64,000 nt of DNA, taken from positions 335,979 through 399,978 of the forward strand of contig NZ_ML769303.1 in NCBI RefSeq assembly GCF_009720385.1, read 5' to 3'. The stretch is from Catellatospora vulcania. Lineage in GTDB: Bacteria; Actinomycetota; Actinomycetes; Mycobacteriales; Micromonosporaceae. A program made the translations under genes and the position numbers. The notes below the pieces were generated by a model that saw nothing but the letters and a program-made list of their open reading frames with translations, searched no databases and was not told the origin of the DNA. The first letter of the stretch is position 1; the number at the start of each line of letters is the position of its first letter. Positions 28,896 through 38,001 of the stretch are shown in pieces.

Positions 28896-29989
28896 GCGTG
28901 AGCAGCGAGCAGAAGGTGGAACACGCGGTGCCCGAGGGGCACGCGCCCCACGCCGCCGCAGAGCGTGCCGGTGGGACGAGCTGGTGGAAGGACGAGGCGC
29001 AGGAGCCGCTGCGGCGCAACCTCGGCCTGGTCGGGGTGCTGCTGGCGCTGTTCGCCATCGGCGCGTACATCCGGCCCGACCTGTACAGCAACGCCGACTG
29101 GGTCGTCAACAACATCATGGTCATCCTGACCCAGGCGGCCGCGATCGGCGTGGTCACGGTCGGCATGACCTTCGTGATCATCGGTGGCGGCATCGACCTG
29201 TCCGTCGGGGCGCTGATCGCGCTGTCCGGCGTGTGGGCCACCACGCTGGCCACGCAGAGCTTCGGCACGGCCGGCATGATCTTCACCGCGATCGCCGTGG
29301 GCATCGGGGCGGGCCTGGTCAACGGCGCGCTCGTCGCGTACGGCCGGCTGGTGCCCTTCATCGCCACCCTGGCCATGCTGGTCGCCGCACGCGGCCTGGC
29401 CGCGCAGATCTCCGGCAAGCAGACCCAGATCTCCACCGACCAGATCATCAACAGCCTCGCCACCACCCGCTGGTTCGGCATCCCGCTGCTGGCCATCATC
29501 CTGTTCGTGGTCGCCGGGCTCGGGTGGGTGCTGCTCAACCGCACCACCTTCGGCCGGCGCACCGTCGCCATCGGCGGCAACGCCGAGGCGGCCCGCCTGG
29601 CCGGCATCAACGTCCGCGGCCACACCATGCTGCTGTACGCGCTCTCGGGCCTGTGCTGCGGCATCGCCGCCATCATGCTCACCTCGCTCGCCACCTCGTC
29701 CCAGGCGGCCGCGGCCGAACTCTACGAACTCGACGCGATCGCTGCGGCGATCATCGGCGGCACGCTGCTCTCCGGCGGCCGCGGCACCATCGTCGGCTCG
29801 CTGTTCGGCGTGATCGTGTTCTCCGCGATCACCAACCTGTTCGCCATCGCCAACCTGCCCACCGAGGTCCAGAACATGGTCAAGGGCGCGATCATCGTGG
29901 TCGCGGTCCTTCTCCAGCAGGTGCGGTTCTCGTCCGTCACGCAGTTCGCCCGAAGGCACGGTCTCACCCGGGCAAAACCGCAGGCCTGA
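28892..29989 (+). CDS. Sugar ABC transporter permease (RbsC-type)
   Basis: 365 residues with about eight to ten membrane segments after a 40-residue soluble N terminus. The family marks are GGGIDLSVGALIALSG and AAAIIGGTLLSGGRGTIVGSLFG. The start overlaps the ATPase stop codon. It is the membrane part of the importer. Confidence 0.93.
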
Positions 29990-30037
29990 CCGCCCCCTGT
30001 GTAAGGGTTCCACCACCGCACAGCCCGCTCCATCTGG

Positions 30038-30063
30038 GGCGACCGTCGAACGCGACGGTCGCC
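30038..30063 (+). promoter_or_regulatory. Stem-loop between the permease and binding-protein genes
   Basis: GGCGACCGTCG and CGACGGTCGCC pair perfectly around four bases. Such loops inside ABC operons can shield the downstream message so that the binding protein is made in excess. No U-tract follows. Confidence 0.5.
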
Positions 30064-30100
30064 GGACCGAATGCACCCTCGCGACGACCAGGAGGTCGTG

Positions 30101-31156
30101 ATGACCAACCCGATTCCGGACACGTCCCGCCGCCGGCTCCTCTTCGGCGGCACGGCGATCGCCGCCGGCGCTCTGCTCACCGCCTGCACCAGCAACGAGC
30201 AGACGCCGACCCCGGCGCAGACCAAGGGCGCCGACACGACCAACCCGAACGACGCCGCCGGCAAGGCGGTCACGATCGGTTTCTCCGCCCCGGCCGCCGA
30301 CCACGGCTGGATCGCGGCGATCACCAACAACGCCAAGGCGCAGGCCGGGGCGTTCAAGGACGTCACCTTCAAGCAGGTCGAGGCGGGCAAGGACGCCGCC
30401 GCCCAGCGTGCCGCGCTGGACACCCTGATCGCCGAGAAGCCCGACGTGATCGTGCTGCTGCCGCACGACGGCAAGGAGCTCAACGCGTTCGGCCTCAAGG
30501 CGATGGAGGCGGGCATCCCGGTCGTGAACCTCGACCGCGCCTTCCCCGACGCGCTGGCGTACCGCCTGCAGGTCAAGGGCGACAACTACGGCATGGGCGT
30601 GGCCGCCGGCCACTACATCGGCAAGACGCTCAAGGCCAAGAACGTGGCCAGCCCGATCATCGGCGAGATCGCCGGCATGGACGAGCTGGAGCTGACCCAG
30701 GAGCGCAGCGCGGGCTTCAAGGCCGCGCTGGCCACCTACGGCTTCGTCGTGGCCAACCGTCGTGCGGCGCGCTTCACCGCCGACAGCGGCCAGAAGGAGG
30801 CGCAGAACCTCCTGCAGGCGCTGCCGAAGATCGACGCCGTGTGGAACCACGACGACGACCAGGGCATCGGCGTGCTGGCCGCGATCACGGCCGCCAACCG
30901 CAGCGAGTTCTTCATGGTCGGCGGCGCCGGCTCGAAGAAGGCGATCGAGGACATCGCCGCCGACAAGACCGTGCTCAAGGCGACGGTCACCTACAGCCCC
31001 TCCATGGCGTCGTCGGCGATCTCGCTGGCCCGCCTGATCGCCCAGGGCCGGGGCATGTCCGACCTGGTGGAGCTGCAGGTGCCCAAGGAGATCATCCTGG
31101 CCTCTGAAACGATCACGAAAGAGAACGCGAGCACGTACCTGCCGCTCGGTTTCTAA
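30101..31156 (+). CDS. Sugar ABC transporter substrate-binding lipoprotein (RbsB-type)
   Basis: 351 residues. The N terminus has a twin-arginine-like TSRRRLLFGG, a hydrophobic stretch and the lipobox LTAC, so export may be by Tat with lipid anchoring. The body is a periplasmic-binding-protein type I fold (VTIGFSAPAADHGWIAAITNN, LIAEKPDVIVLLPHDG, MEAGIPVVNLDRAF, VWNHDDDQGIGVLAAI). ATG 30101 follows GGAGG. The ligand is probably a monosaccharide or small glycoside. Confidence 0.9.
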   Translation: MTNPIPDTSRRRLLFGGTAIAAGALLTACTSNEQTPTPAQTKGADTTNPNDAAGKAVTIGFSAPAADHGWIAAITNNAKAQAGAFKDVTFKQVEAGKDAAAQRAALDTLIAEKPDVIVLLPHDGKELNAFGLKAMEAGIPVVNLDRAFPDALAYRLQVKGDNYGMGVAAGHYIGKTLKAKNVASPIIGEIAGMDELELTQERSAGFKAALATYGFVVANRRAARFTADSGQKEAQNLLQALPKIDAVWNHDDDQGIGVLAAITAANRSEFFMVGGAGSKKAIEDIAADKTVLKATVTYSPSMASSAISLARLIAQGRGMSDLVELQVPKEIILASETITKENASTYLPLGF

Positions 31157-31209
31157 GCCCGACATGGTTCGCCCGCACCAGCGGGCTCGGTAACGGAGGA
31201 GCCCACCCC

Positions 31210-32415
31210 GTGTCCACAAACGACAACAAGGAACTGCGGGTCGGCATGGTCGGCTACGCGTTCATGGGCGCCGCGCACTCACAGGCGTGGCGCACCGTGA
31301 ACCGCGCGTTCGACCTGCCCCTGCGGGTCCGGATGGCGGCGGTCTGCGGCCGTGACGAGGCCAAGGTGTCCGAGGCGGCTGACAAGCTCGGCTGGGACGG
31401 CTACGTCACGGACTGGCGGGAACTGATCGCCCGGGATGACATCGACGTGATCGACGTCTGCACACCCGGCGACAGCCACGCGGAGATCACCATCGCCGCG
31501 CTCGCCGCGGGCAAGCACGTCATGTGCGAGAAACCGCTGGCGAACTCCGTGGCGGAAGCCCGGGCGATGGTCGATGCCGCAGCCGCGGCGCGGGAGTCGG
31601 GTATTCGTACGCTGTGCGGGTTCAACTACCGGCGCGTGCCGGCGGCGGCGCTGATGCGTCAGATGGTCGCCGCCGGCAGGCTCGGGGTGATCCGCCACGT
31701 GCGTGCCGTGTACCTGCAGGACTGGATCACCGATCCGCAGTTCCCGCTGGTCTGGCGGCTCCAGCAGGAGCGCGCCGGGTCCGGCGCGCTCGGCGACATC
31801 GGCGCGCACATCATCGACCTGACCCAGTACATCACCGGCCAGCGCATCACCGGCGTGAGCGCGCTGACCGAGACGTTCATCAAGGAGCGGCCGATCCCGG
31901 CCGAGGCGAGCGGCCTGGCGGCCACCGGCAACGGCCAGGCCGTCGGCCAGGTGACCGTCGACGACGCCGCGCTGTTCACGGCGCGACTGTCCGGAGGGGC
32001 GATCGCCACGTACGAGGCCAGCCGCTTCGCGATGGGCCGTAAGAACGGCCTGCGGGTCGAGATCAACGGCTCGCTCGGCTCGCTCGTGTTCGACCTCGAA
32101 CGCCTCAACGAGCTGGAGTTCTACGACGCGACCAAGCCGTCCGCGGAGCAGGGCTTCAACCGGATCCTGGTGACCGAGCCGGAGCACCCGTACCTGTCCG
32201 CGTGGTGGCCGCCCGGCCACATCATCGGGTACGAGCACTCCTTCACCCACCAGATGCGCGACTTCGTGCAGGCCGTGGCGGAGGGCGTCGACCCTCACCC
32301 CTCCTTCGAGGAGGCCCTCGGCGTGCAGCTCGTGCTCGAAGCGGTGCAGAGTTCCGCCGCGTCCGGGTCCGCCTGGACGCAGGTGGCGCAGCCCGCCGTC
32401 CCGGTCGCGGCCTGA
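31210..32415 (+). CDS. Gfo/Idh/MocA-family NAD(P)-dependent oxidoreductase
   Basis: 401 residues. The Rossmann loop is VGMVGYAFMGAAHSQAW, and the family's EKP motif is in HVMCEKPLANSVAEA. The C-terminal domain has GSGALGDIGAHIIDLTQYITG. Members oxidise a sugar hydroxyl, and those linked to glycoside breakdown make 3-keto sugars. GTG 31210 follows ACGGAGGAG. It lies between the importer and a TIM-barrel enzyme, consistent with acting on the imported sugar. Substrate is inferred only. Confidence 0.9.
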   Translation: MSTNDNKELRVGMVGYAFMGAAHSQAWRTVNRAFDLPLRVRMAAVCGRDEAKVSEAADKLGWDGYVTDWRELIARDDIDVIDVCTPGDSHAEITIAALAAGKHVMCEKPLANSVAEARAMVDAAAAARESGIRTLCGFNYRRVPAAALMRQMVAAGRLGVIRHVRAVYLQDWITDPQFPLVWRLQQERAGSGALGDIGAHIIDLTQYITGQRITGVSALTETFIKERPIPAEASGLAATGNGQAVGQVTVDDAALFTARLSGGAIATYEASRFAMGRKNGLRVEINGSLGSLVFDLERLNELEFYDATKPSAEQGFNRILVTEPEHPYLSAWWPPGHIIGYEHSFTHQMRDFVQAVAEGVDPHPSFEEALGVQLVLEAVQSSAASGSAWTQVAQPAVPVAA

Positions 32416-32436
32416 CCGCACCGGCACCGAACGTGG

Positions 32437-32469
32437 GAGGGCCGGCCGGACGCCGACCGACCGGCCCTC
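32437..32469 (+). promoter_or_regulatory. Stem-loop between the oxidoreductase and TIM-barrel genes
   Basis: GAGGGCCGGCCGG pairs with CCGACCGGCCCTC with a single mismatch. It is in the 114-bp gap inside the operon, so it may lower read-through or mark an RNA end. Confidence 0.5.
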
Positions 32470-32529
32470 TCGCCCAACGACCCGGCGTCCACCGCCGCAC
32501 TGGCACCGCACAGATCGGAGAGCGAACAC

Positions 32530-33534
32530 ATGCCCCGACCCATCACCCTGTTCACCGGCCAGTGGGCGGACCTCCCCTTCGAGGAGGTCTGCCGGCTGGC
32601 GTCCGAGTGGGGCTACGACGGCCTGGAGATCGCCTGCTGGGGCGACCACTTCGAGGTCGACAAGGCACTGTCGGACGAGACCTACATCCCGCGCAAGCGT
32701 GCCCAGCTCGACAAGTACGGGCTGAGCGTCTACGCGATCTCCAACCACCTGGTCGGCCAGGCCGTCTGCGACAACCCGATCGACGAGCGGCACAAGGGGA
32801 TCCTGCCCGCCCGCATCTGGGGTGACGGCGAGCCCGAGGGCGTGCGCCAGCGCGCCGCCGCCGAGATGGCCGACACCGCCCGCGCCGCCGCCAAGCTGGG
32901 GGTGCGTACCGTCGTCGGGTTCACCGGCTCGCCGATCTGGCACTTCGTGGCGATGTTCCCGCCGGTCCCGCAGTCGATGATCGACGCGGGCTACGAGGAG
33001 TTCGCCCGCCGTTGGCACCCGATCCTGGACGTGTACGACGAGGTCGGCGTGGTGTTCGCGCACGAGGTGCACCCGAGCGAGATCGCGTACGACTACCACA
33101 CCACCCGCCGCACCCTCGACGCGCTGGGCAACCGGCCCGCGTTCGGCCTGAACTGGGACCCGTCGCACATGGTGTGGCAGGGCTGCGACCCGGTGGGCTT
33201 CATCCTCGACTTCGCCGAGCGCATCTACCACGTGGACTGCAAGGACACGAAGGTGCGCATGGGCGACGGCCGCCGCGGCATCCTGTCGTCCCACCTGCCC
33301 TGGGCGGACCTGCGCCGGGGCTGGGACTTCGTGTCCACCGGCCACGGCGACGTGCCGTGGGAGGACTGCTTCCGGGCGCTGAACTCGATCGGCTACGACG
33401 GTCCGATCTCGATCGAGTGGGAGGACGCCGGCATGGACCGCCTCGTCGGGGCTCCCCAGGCGCTGGAGTTCGTGCGCGGCCTCCTGTTCGACCCGCCCAC
33501 CGCCTCGTTCGACGCGGCGTTCAGCTCGGACTGA
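32530..33534 (+). CDS. Xylose-isomerase-like TIM-barrel protein (sugar phosphate isomerase/epimerase family)
   Basis: 334 residues. The TIM-barrel strands include [71 protein letters not shown] and [12 protein letters not shown] and E at the ends of these strands form the usual divalent-metal site. Members include isomerases, epimerases and lyases that split 3-keto-glycosides. Next to a Gfo/Idh/MocA enzyme, isomerase or eliminase action on a keto sugar is plausible. GGAGAG precedes ATG. Confidence 0.88.
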   Translation: MPRPITLFTGQWADLPFEEVCRLASEWGYDGLEIACWGDHFEVDKALSDETYIPRKRAQLDKYGLSVYAISNHLVGQAVCDNPIDERHKGILPARIWGDGEPEGVRQRAAAEMADTARAAAKLGVRTVVGFTGSPIWHFVAMFPPVPQSMIDAGYEEFARRWHPILDVYDEVGVVFAHEVHPSEIAYDYHTTRRTLDALGNRPAFGLNWDPSHMVWQGCDPVGFILDFAERIYHVDCKDTKVRMGDGRRGILSSHLPWADLRRGWDFVSTGHGDVPWEDCFRALNSIGYDGPISIEWEDAGMDRLVGAPQALEFVRGLLFDPPTASFDAAFSSD

Positions 33535-33582
33535 GCCCCGGCCCCCGCCGGCCGCTGCTCCCACGTGACGGCCGGCGGGCCC

Positions 33583-33656
33583 GCACCACCGGCAGGACCG
33601 GCTCCCGGCCCGGAGCCGCGCACCACCCGCAGGAACGGCTCCCAGCCCGGCGCCGC
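33583..33656. repeat. 37-bp direct repeat, two tandem units
   Basis: Units 33583-33619 and 33620-33656 both read GCACCACC-GCAGGA-CGGCTCCC-GCCCGG-GCCGC with about four differences. They lie in the 259-bp gap before the large ThuA/PQQ gene. Confidence 0.8.
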
Positions 33657-33793
33657 CGCACAACTGCACAGCCAGCAAGCGCACCACCGTCCGCCTCGCA
33701 GCGGGCGAGCTCCTCCGAACACGCGCCCCCGTGTTCGCCCCCGGGGGACGTGATCGGCGCACGGCCCCTTCCGTATGCACAGGAAGGAAAGCC

Positions 33794-36700
33794 ATGCCCA
33801 CCGTCCGCCCCTCCAGGCGGCGAAGGCTGCTCGGCGTGCTGTTGTCCACAGCGCTCGCCGTCACCGCAGCCGCCGCCTGGCCCGGCACCGCGAGTGCCGC
33901 ACCGGACTTCACCGTTCTGGTCTTCTCCAAGACCGCAGGCTTCCGGCACGATTCGATTCCGGCGGGCATCGCCGCGATCCAGGCCCTGGGCGCCGCGAAC
34001 AACTTCGCGGTCGAGGCGACCGAGGACGCGGCCCAGTTCAACGACGCCAACCTGGCCCGGTTCAAGGCCGTCGTATGGCTGTCCACCACCGGCGACGTGC
34101 TCGACCCGACGCAGCAGGGGGCGTTCGAGCGCTACATCCGTGCCGGTGGCGGCTACGTCGGCGTGCACGCCGCGTCCGACACCGAGTACACCTGGGCCTG
34201 GTACGGCAACCTGGTCGGCGCGTACTTCGCCAACCACCCCGCGCCCGCCAACGCGACCGTGAAGGTGGCCGACCACGTCCACCCGTCGACGGTCTCGCTG
34301 CCGGAGCGCTGGAACCGGTTCGACGAGTGGTACTCGTACCAGACCAACGTGCGCGGCAAGGCGCACGTGCTGGCGACGCTCGACGAGACCAGCTACCCGG
34401 GCGGCACAATGGGCGTCGACCACCCGATCGCCTGGTGCCAGAACTACGAGGGCGGCCGGGCCTGGTACACCGGCGGCGGCCACACCCAGGAGAGCTACGC
34501 GGAGGCGAACTTCCGGGCGCACCTGCTCGGCGGCATCCGCACCGCGGCCGGCGCCGTGGCGGCCGACTGCACCGCGACCGTGAGCAGCAACTTCTCGCAG
34601 GTGACCCTGGCCAAGGGCGTCGCCGAGACGGGCGAGCCGATGGGCCTGACCGTGCTGCCCGACCGCGGGGTGCTGCACACCTCGCGTGACGGCGTGGTCC
34701 GGCACACCGACGTCAACGGCAACACCAAGGTCGCGCTGACGCTGGCCGTGTACTCCCACGACGAGGAGGGCCTGCAGAGCGTCAAGGCGGACCCGAACTT
34801 CGCCACCAACAGATGGGTGTACCTGTACTACGCGCCCCCGCTGTCCACGCCGGCCGGGGACGCCCCGTCCACCGGCACGGCGGCGCAGTTCGCGCCGTTC
34901 AACGGGGTGAACCGGCTGGCCCGGTTCACGGTGCGGGCCGACAACACCATCGACCCGGCCAGCCAGGTGACCGTGCTGGACGTGCCGACCAGCCGCGGCA
35001 TGTGCTGCCACGTCGGCGGTGACATCGACTTCGACGCCCAGGGCAACCTGTACCTGTCCACCGGCGACGACTCGAACCCGTTCGACTCGGCGGGCTTCTC
35101 GCCGCTGGACGAGCGCACCGACCGCAACCCGGCCTACGACGCGCAGCGCACCTCCGCCAACAGCAACGACCTGCGCGGCAAGGTGCTGCGCATCAAGCCG
35201 TCGGCGGCGGGCGGCTACACCATCCCGGCGGGCAACATGTTCGCGCCGGGCACGGCCAACACCCGGCCCGAGGTGTACGCCATGGGCTTCCGCAACCCGT
35301 TCCGGATGAGCGTGGACAAGGCCAACGGCGTCGTCTACCTCGGCGACTACGGCCCCGACGCGGGCACCGCCGACCCGAACCGCGGCCCCGCGGGACAGGT
35401 CGAGATCGCCCGGGTCACCGCGCCGGGCTTCTACGGCTGGCCGTACTGCTCCAGCTTCGGCGACGCGTACAACGAGTACACGTTCCCGTCGGGTCCGTCG
35501 CTGCCGAAGTACAACTGCGCGGGCGGGCCGGTCAACAACTCGCCGAACAACACCGGCATCACCCAGCTGCCCCCGCTCAAGCCGGCGTGGGTGCCGTACA
35601 ACGGCGGGACGCCGGCCGACATGGGCGGCGGCGGCATGGCGCCGATGGGCGGGCCGGTCTACCGGTACGACCCGAACAACACCAGCCCGGTGGCGTTCCC
35701 GGCGTACTACGACGGCACGTACTTCCACGGGGAGTTCGGCGCTCGCTGGATCAAGAACTTCGTGATCGACAGCGCCGGCAACTACCTGAAGATCAACCCG
35801 TTCCCGTGGACCGGCACCCAGGTCATGGACATGGAGTTCGGCCCCGACGGCGCGCTCTACGTGCTGGACTACGGCACCTCGTGGTTCGGCGGCGACGCGA
35901 ACTCGGCGCTCTACCGCATCGAGTACGCCCGCGCCGGCCGCCCGCCGGTCGCGCTGGCCGCGGCCGACCGCACCTCGGGCGCGGCCCCGCTGGCGGTGAC
36001 GTTCTCCTCGGCGGGCACCTACGACCCGGACGGCAACCCGTTCACCTACGCCTGGGACTTCGACACCGACGGCACGGTCGACTCGACCGCGGCCAACCCG
36101 TCCTTCACGTACACCACGGTCGGCCGGCGCACCGCGACGCTGACCGTGACCGACAGCACGGGCAAGTCGGGCAACGCCAGCGTCGTCATCACCGTGGGCA
36201 ACTCCGCCCCGGTCGTGACGCTGACGACGCCCGCCAACGGGCAGGTGTTCAGCTTCGGCGACCTGGTCAGCTACTCGGTGACGGTCACCGACGCCGAGGA
36301 CGGCGCCATCGACTGCAACCGGGTCAAGGTCAGCTACATCCTCGGCCACGATACCCACGGCCACCCGGTCACCAGCAAGAACGGCTGCTCGGGCACGATC
36401 CAGACCACCCAGGACGGTGAGCACGACACCGCGGCGAACATCTTCGGGGTGTTCGACGCGGAGTACACCGACAACGGCGCGAACGGCCAGCCCGCGCTGA
36501 CCAGCCACGCCACCAACGTGGCGCAGCCCCGGGTGCGCCAGGCCGAGCACTTCGGCGCAAGCCAGGGCATCCAGCCCAGCGCGAACGCCGGGGCCAACGG
36601 CGGCTCCGCGGTCGGCTACATCGACAACGGGGACTGGATCTCGTTCACGCCGTACAACCTGACCGGCGTCAACACGGTCTCGGCGCGGGTCGCCTCGGCC

Positions 36701-37729
36701 GGGGCGGGCGGCACCATCGAGTTCCGGGCCGGCTCGGTCACCGGGCCGCTCGCGGGCACGCTGACGGTCGCGCCTACCGGCGGCTGGGCCAACTGGGTCA
36801 CGGTCACCGGCACGGTCACCCCGCCGGCCGGGTCGAACACGCTCTACCTGGTGTTCAAGGGGGCTGCGGGCTCGCTGTTCGACATCGACGAGTTCACCTT
36901 CGGCGGCGGCGGCACCGTGCCGCCCGACCCGGGCGGTGACCTGGCGCTGAACCGTCCGGCGGTGGCGTCCAGCGTCGAGAACGCGACCTACCCGGCCTCG
37001 GCCGCGGTCGACGGGCAGGCGGCCACCCGCTGGGCCAGCGCGTTCAGCGACCCGCAGTGGATCTACGTGGACCTCGGCTCGTCGAAGACGATCGACCGGG
37101 TGAAGCTGACCTGGGAGGCGGCCTACGGCTCGGCGTACCAGGTGCAGACCTCGAACGACGCGACGACCTGGACCACCGTCCGCAGCGTGACCGGCGGGGA
37201 CGGCGGGGTCGACGACCTCACCGGCCTGACCGGCACCGGCCGCTACGTGCGCATCAACGGCACGGCGCGTGGCACGGCCTGGGGCTACTCGCTGTTCGCG
37301 TTCGAGGTCTACGGCGGCGGCACCGTGCCGCCCCAGCCGGTCAACGTGGCCCTGAACAAGCCGACGCTGACCTCCAGCACCGAGTCGGCGGCCTACCCGG
37401 GCTCGGCGGCGGTGGACGGCAACGCGACCGCCACCCGCTGGTCGAGCGCGTTCACGGACCCGCAGTGGATCCGCGTCGACCTCGGCCAGACGTACAGCAT
37501 CTCCCGGGTGAAGCTGACCTGGGAGGCCGCGTACGGGTCGGCGTACGAGGTGCAGACCTCGGCCGACGGCGCCACCTGGACCACGGTCCGGTCCGTGACC
37601 GGCGGCGACGGCGGGGTCGACGACCTCACCGGCCTGACCGGCAGCGGCCGCTACCTCCGCGTCAACGGCACCACCCGGGCCACCGCCTGGGGCTACTCGC
37701 TCTGGGAACTGGAGGTCTACCCCTCCTAA
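33794..37729 (+). CDS. Large secreted protein: ThuA-like, PQQ sugar dehydrogenase-like, PKD, CBM6 and two F5/8C domains
   Basis: 1311 residues with a Sec signal peptide (LLSTALAVTAAAAWPGTASA). Order: ThuA-like fold at about 39-254 (VLVFSKTAGFRHDSIPAG, GGGYVGVHAASD); PQQ-dependent sugar dehydrogenase-like propeller at about 269-716 (MGLTVLPDRGVL, YLSTGDDSNPF, YAMGFRNPFRMSVD, MDMEFGPDGALYVLDYG); PKD at about 716-803 (FSSAGTYDPDGNPFTYAWDF); an Ig-like part; CBM6 at about 914-1036; F5/8-type C domains at about 1051-1173 and 1184-1311. The start follows AGGAAGGAAA; the earlier GTG lacks a site. It would bind and oxidise sugars outside the cell, fitting the upstream sugar operon. The last two domains are near-duplicates. 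Confidence 0.88.
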   Translation: MPTVRPSRRRRLLGVLLSTALAVTAAAAWPGTASAAPDFTVLVFSKTAGFRHDSIPAGIAAIQALGAANNFAVEATEDAAQFNDANLARFKAVVWLSTTGDVLDPTQQGAFERYIRAGGGYVGVHAASDTEYTWAWYGNLVGAYFANHPAPANATVKVADHVHPSTVSLPERWNRFDEWYSYQTNVRGKAHVLATLDETSYPGGTMGVDHPIAWCQNYEGGRAWYTGGGHTQESYAEANFRAHLLGGIRTAAGAVAADCTATVSSNFSQVTLAKGVAETGEPMGLTVLPDRGVLHTSRDGVVRHTDVNGNTKVALTLAVYSHDEEGLQSVKADPNFATNRWVYLYYAPPLSTPAGDAPSTGTAAQFAPFNGVNRLARFTVRADNTIDPASQVTVLDVPTSRGMCCHVGGDIDFDAQGNLYLSTGDDSNPFDSAGFSPLDERTDRNPAYDAQRTSANSNDLRGKVLRIKPSAAGGYTIPAGNMFAPGTANTRPEVYAMGFRNPFRMSVDKANGVVYLGDYGPDAGTADPNRGPAGQVEIARVTAPGFYGWPYCSSFGDAYNEYTFPSGPSLPKYNCAGGPVNNSPNNTGITQLPPLKPAWVPYNGGTPADMGGGGMAPMGGPVYRYDPNNTSPVAFPAYYDGTYFHGEFGARWIKNFVIDSAGNYLKINPFPWTGTQVMDMEFGPDGALYVLDYGTSWFGGDANSALYRIEYARAGRPPVALAAADRTSGAAPLAVTFSSAGTYDPDGNPFTYAWDFDTDGTVDSTAANPSFTYTTVGRRTATLTVTDSTGKSGNASVVITVGNSAPVVTLTTPANGQVFSFGDLVSYSVTVTDAEDGAIDCNRVKVSYILGHDTHGHPVTSKNGCSGTIQTTQDGEHDTAANIFGVFDAEYTDNGANGQPALTSHATNVAQPRVRQAEHFGASQGIQPSANAGANGGSAVGYIDNGDWISFTPYNLTGVNTVSARVASAGAGGTIEFRAGSVTGPLAGTLTVAPTGGWANWVTVTGTVTPPAGSNTLYLVFKGAAGSLFDIDEFTFGGGGTVPPDPGGDLALNRPAVASSVENATYPASAAVDGQAATRWASAFSDPQWIYVDLGSSKTIDRVKLTWEAAYGSAYQVQTSNDATTWTTVRSVTGGDGGVDDLTGLTGTGRYVRINGTARGTAWGYSLFAFEVYGGGTVPPQPVNVALNKPTLTSSTESAAYPGSAAVDGNATATRWSSAFTDPQWIRVDLGQTYSISRVKLTWEAAYGSAYEVQTSADGATWTTVRSVTGGDGGVDDLTGLTGSGRYLRVNGTTRATAWGYSLWELEVYPS

Positions 37730-37740
37730 CCTGAGGCAAA

Positions 37741-37787
37741 GGAAGGGCACCTTCTTAACGCTCCGCGTTAAAGAAGGTGCCCTTCCT
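37741..37787. repeat. C-type hairpin (GGAAGGGCACCTTCTTAACGC family)
   Basis: GGAAGGGCACCTTCTTAACG pairs with CGTTAAAGAAGGTGCCCTTCC with one bulged base. It begins 11 bp after the stop codon of the large secreted protein. The same arm sequence recurs at 39081, inside nrdA at 47653, and as part copies elsewhere. Confidence 0.8.
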
Positions 37788-37800
37788 AACGCCGCAGCGC

Positions 37801-37862
37801 CGCTGCCTGCGCCGGCTCTGCGCCGGCTCTGCGGCGGCTCTGCGGCGGCGCTGCGCCGGCCG
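37801..37862. repeat. GC-rich 11-bp tandem repeat
   Basis: Units of GCGCCGGCTCT and GCGGCGGCTCT follow each other about five times. This looks like spacer slippage, similar to the array at 5379. Confidence 0.75.
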
Positions 37863-37887
37863 CTCGGTGGGAGGCGGTGCCCAGAGC

Positions 37888-37952
37888 AAGATCGCCGTTT
37901 CCGGTCAAAAACTGCGGCCGGACCTCACTTTCTGACCGGAAACAGCGATCTT
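37888..37952. repeat. A-type long hairpin, divergent copy
   Basis: AAGATCGCCGTTTCCGGTCA pairs with TGACCGGAAACAGCGATCTT with one mismatch. Compared with 14076 and 17813, the inner stem has changed from GTGTC/GACAC to CGGTC/GACCG on both arms, so pairing is kept. Confidence 0.75.
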
Positions 37953-38001
37953 CCCGACCGCCCGGTGGTGGGCCGACGGCAGGGCGCGCCTAGCATGTCC
38001 G

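Noticed and set aside
33521-37750. A 1409-codon open frame on the minus strand
   Set aside because: It lies antisense to the ThuA/PQQ gene, has no recognisable domain, and is rich in Arg, Val, Gly and His, as expected when high-GC codons are read backwards.
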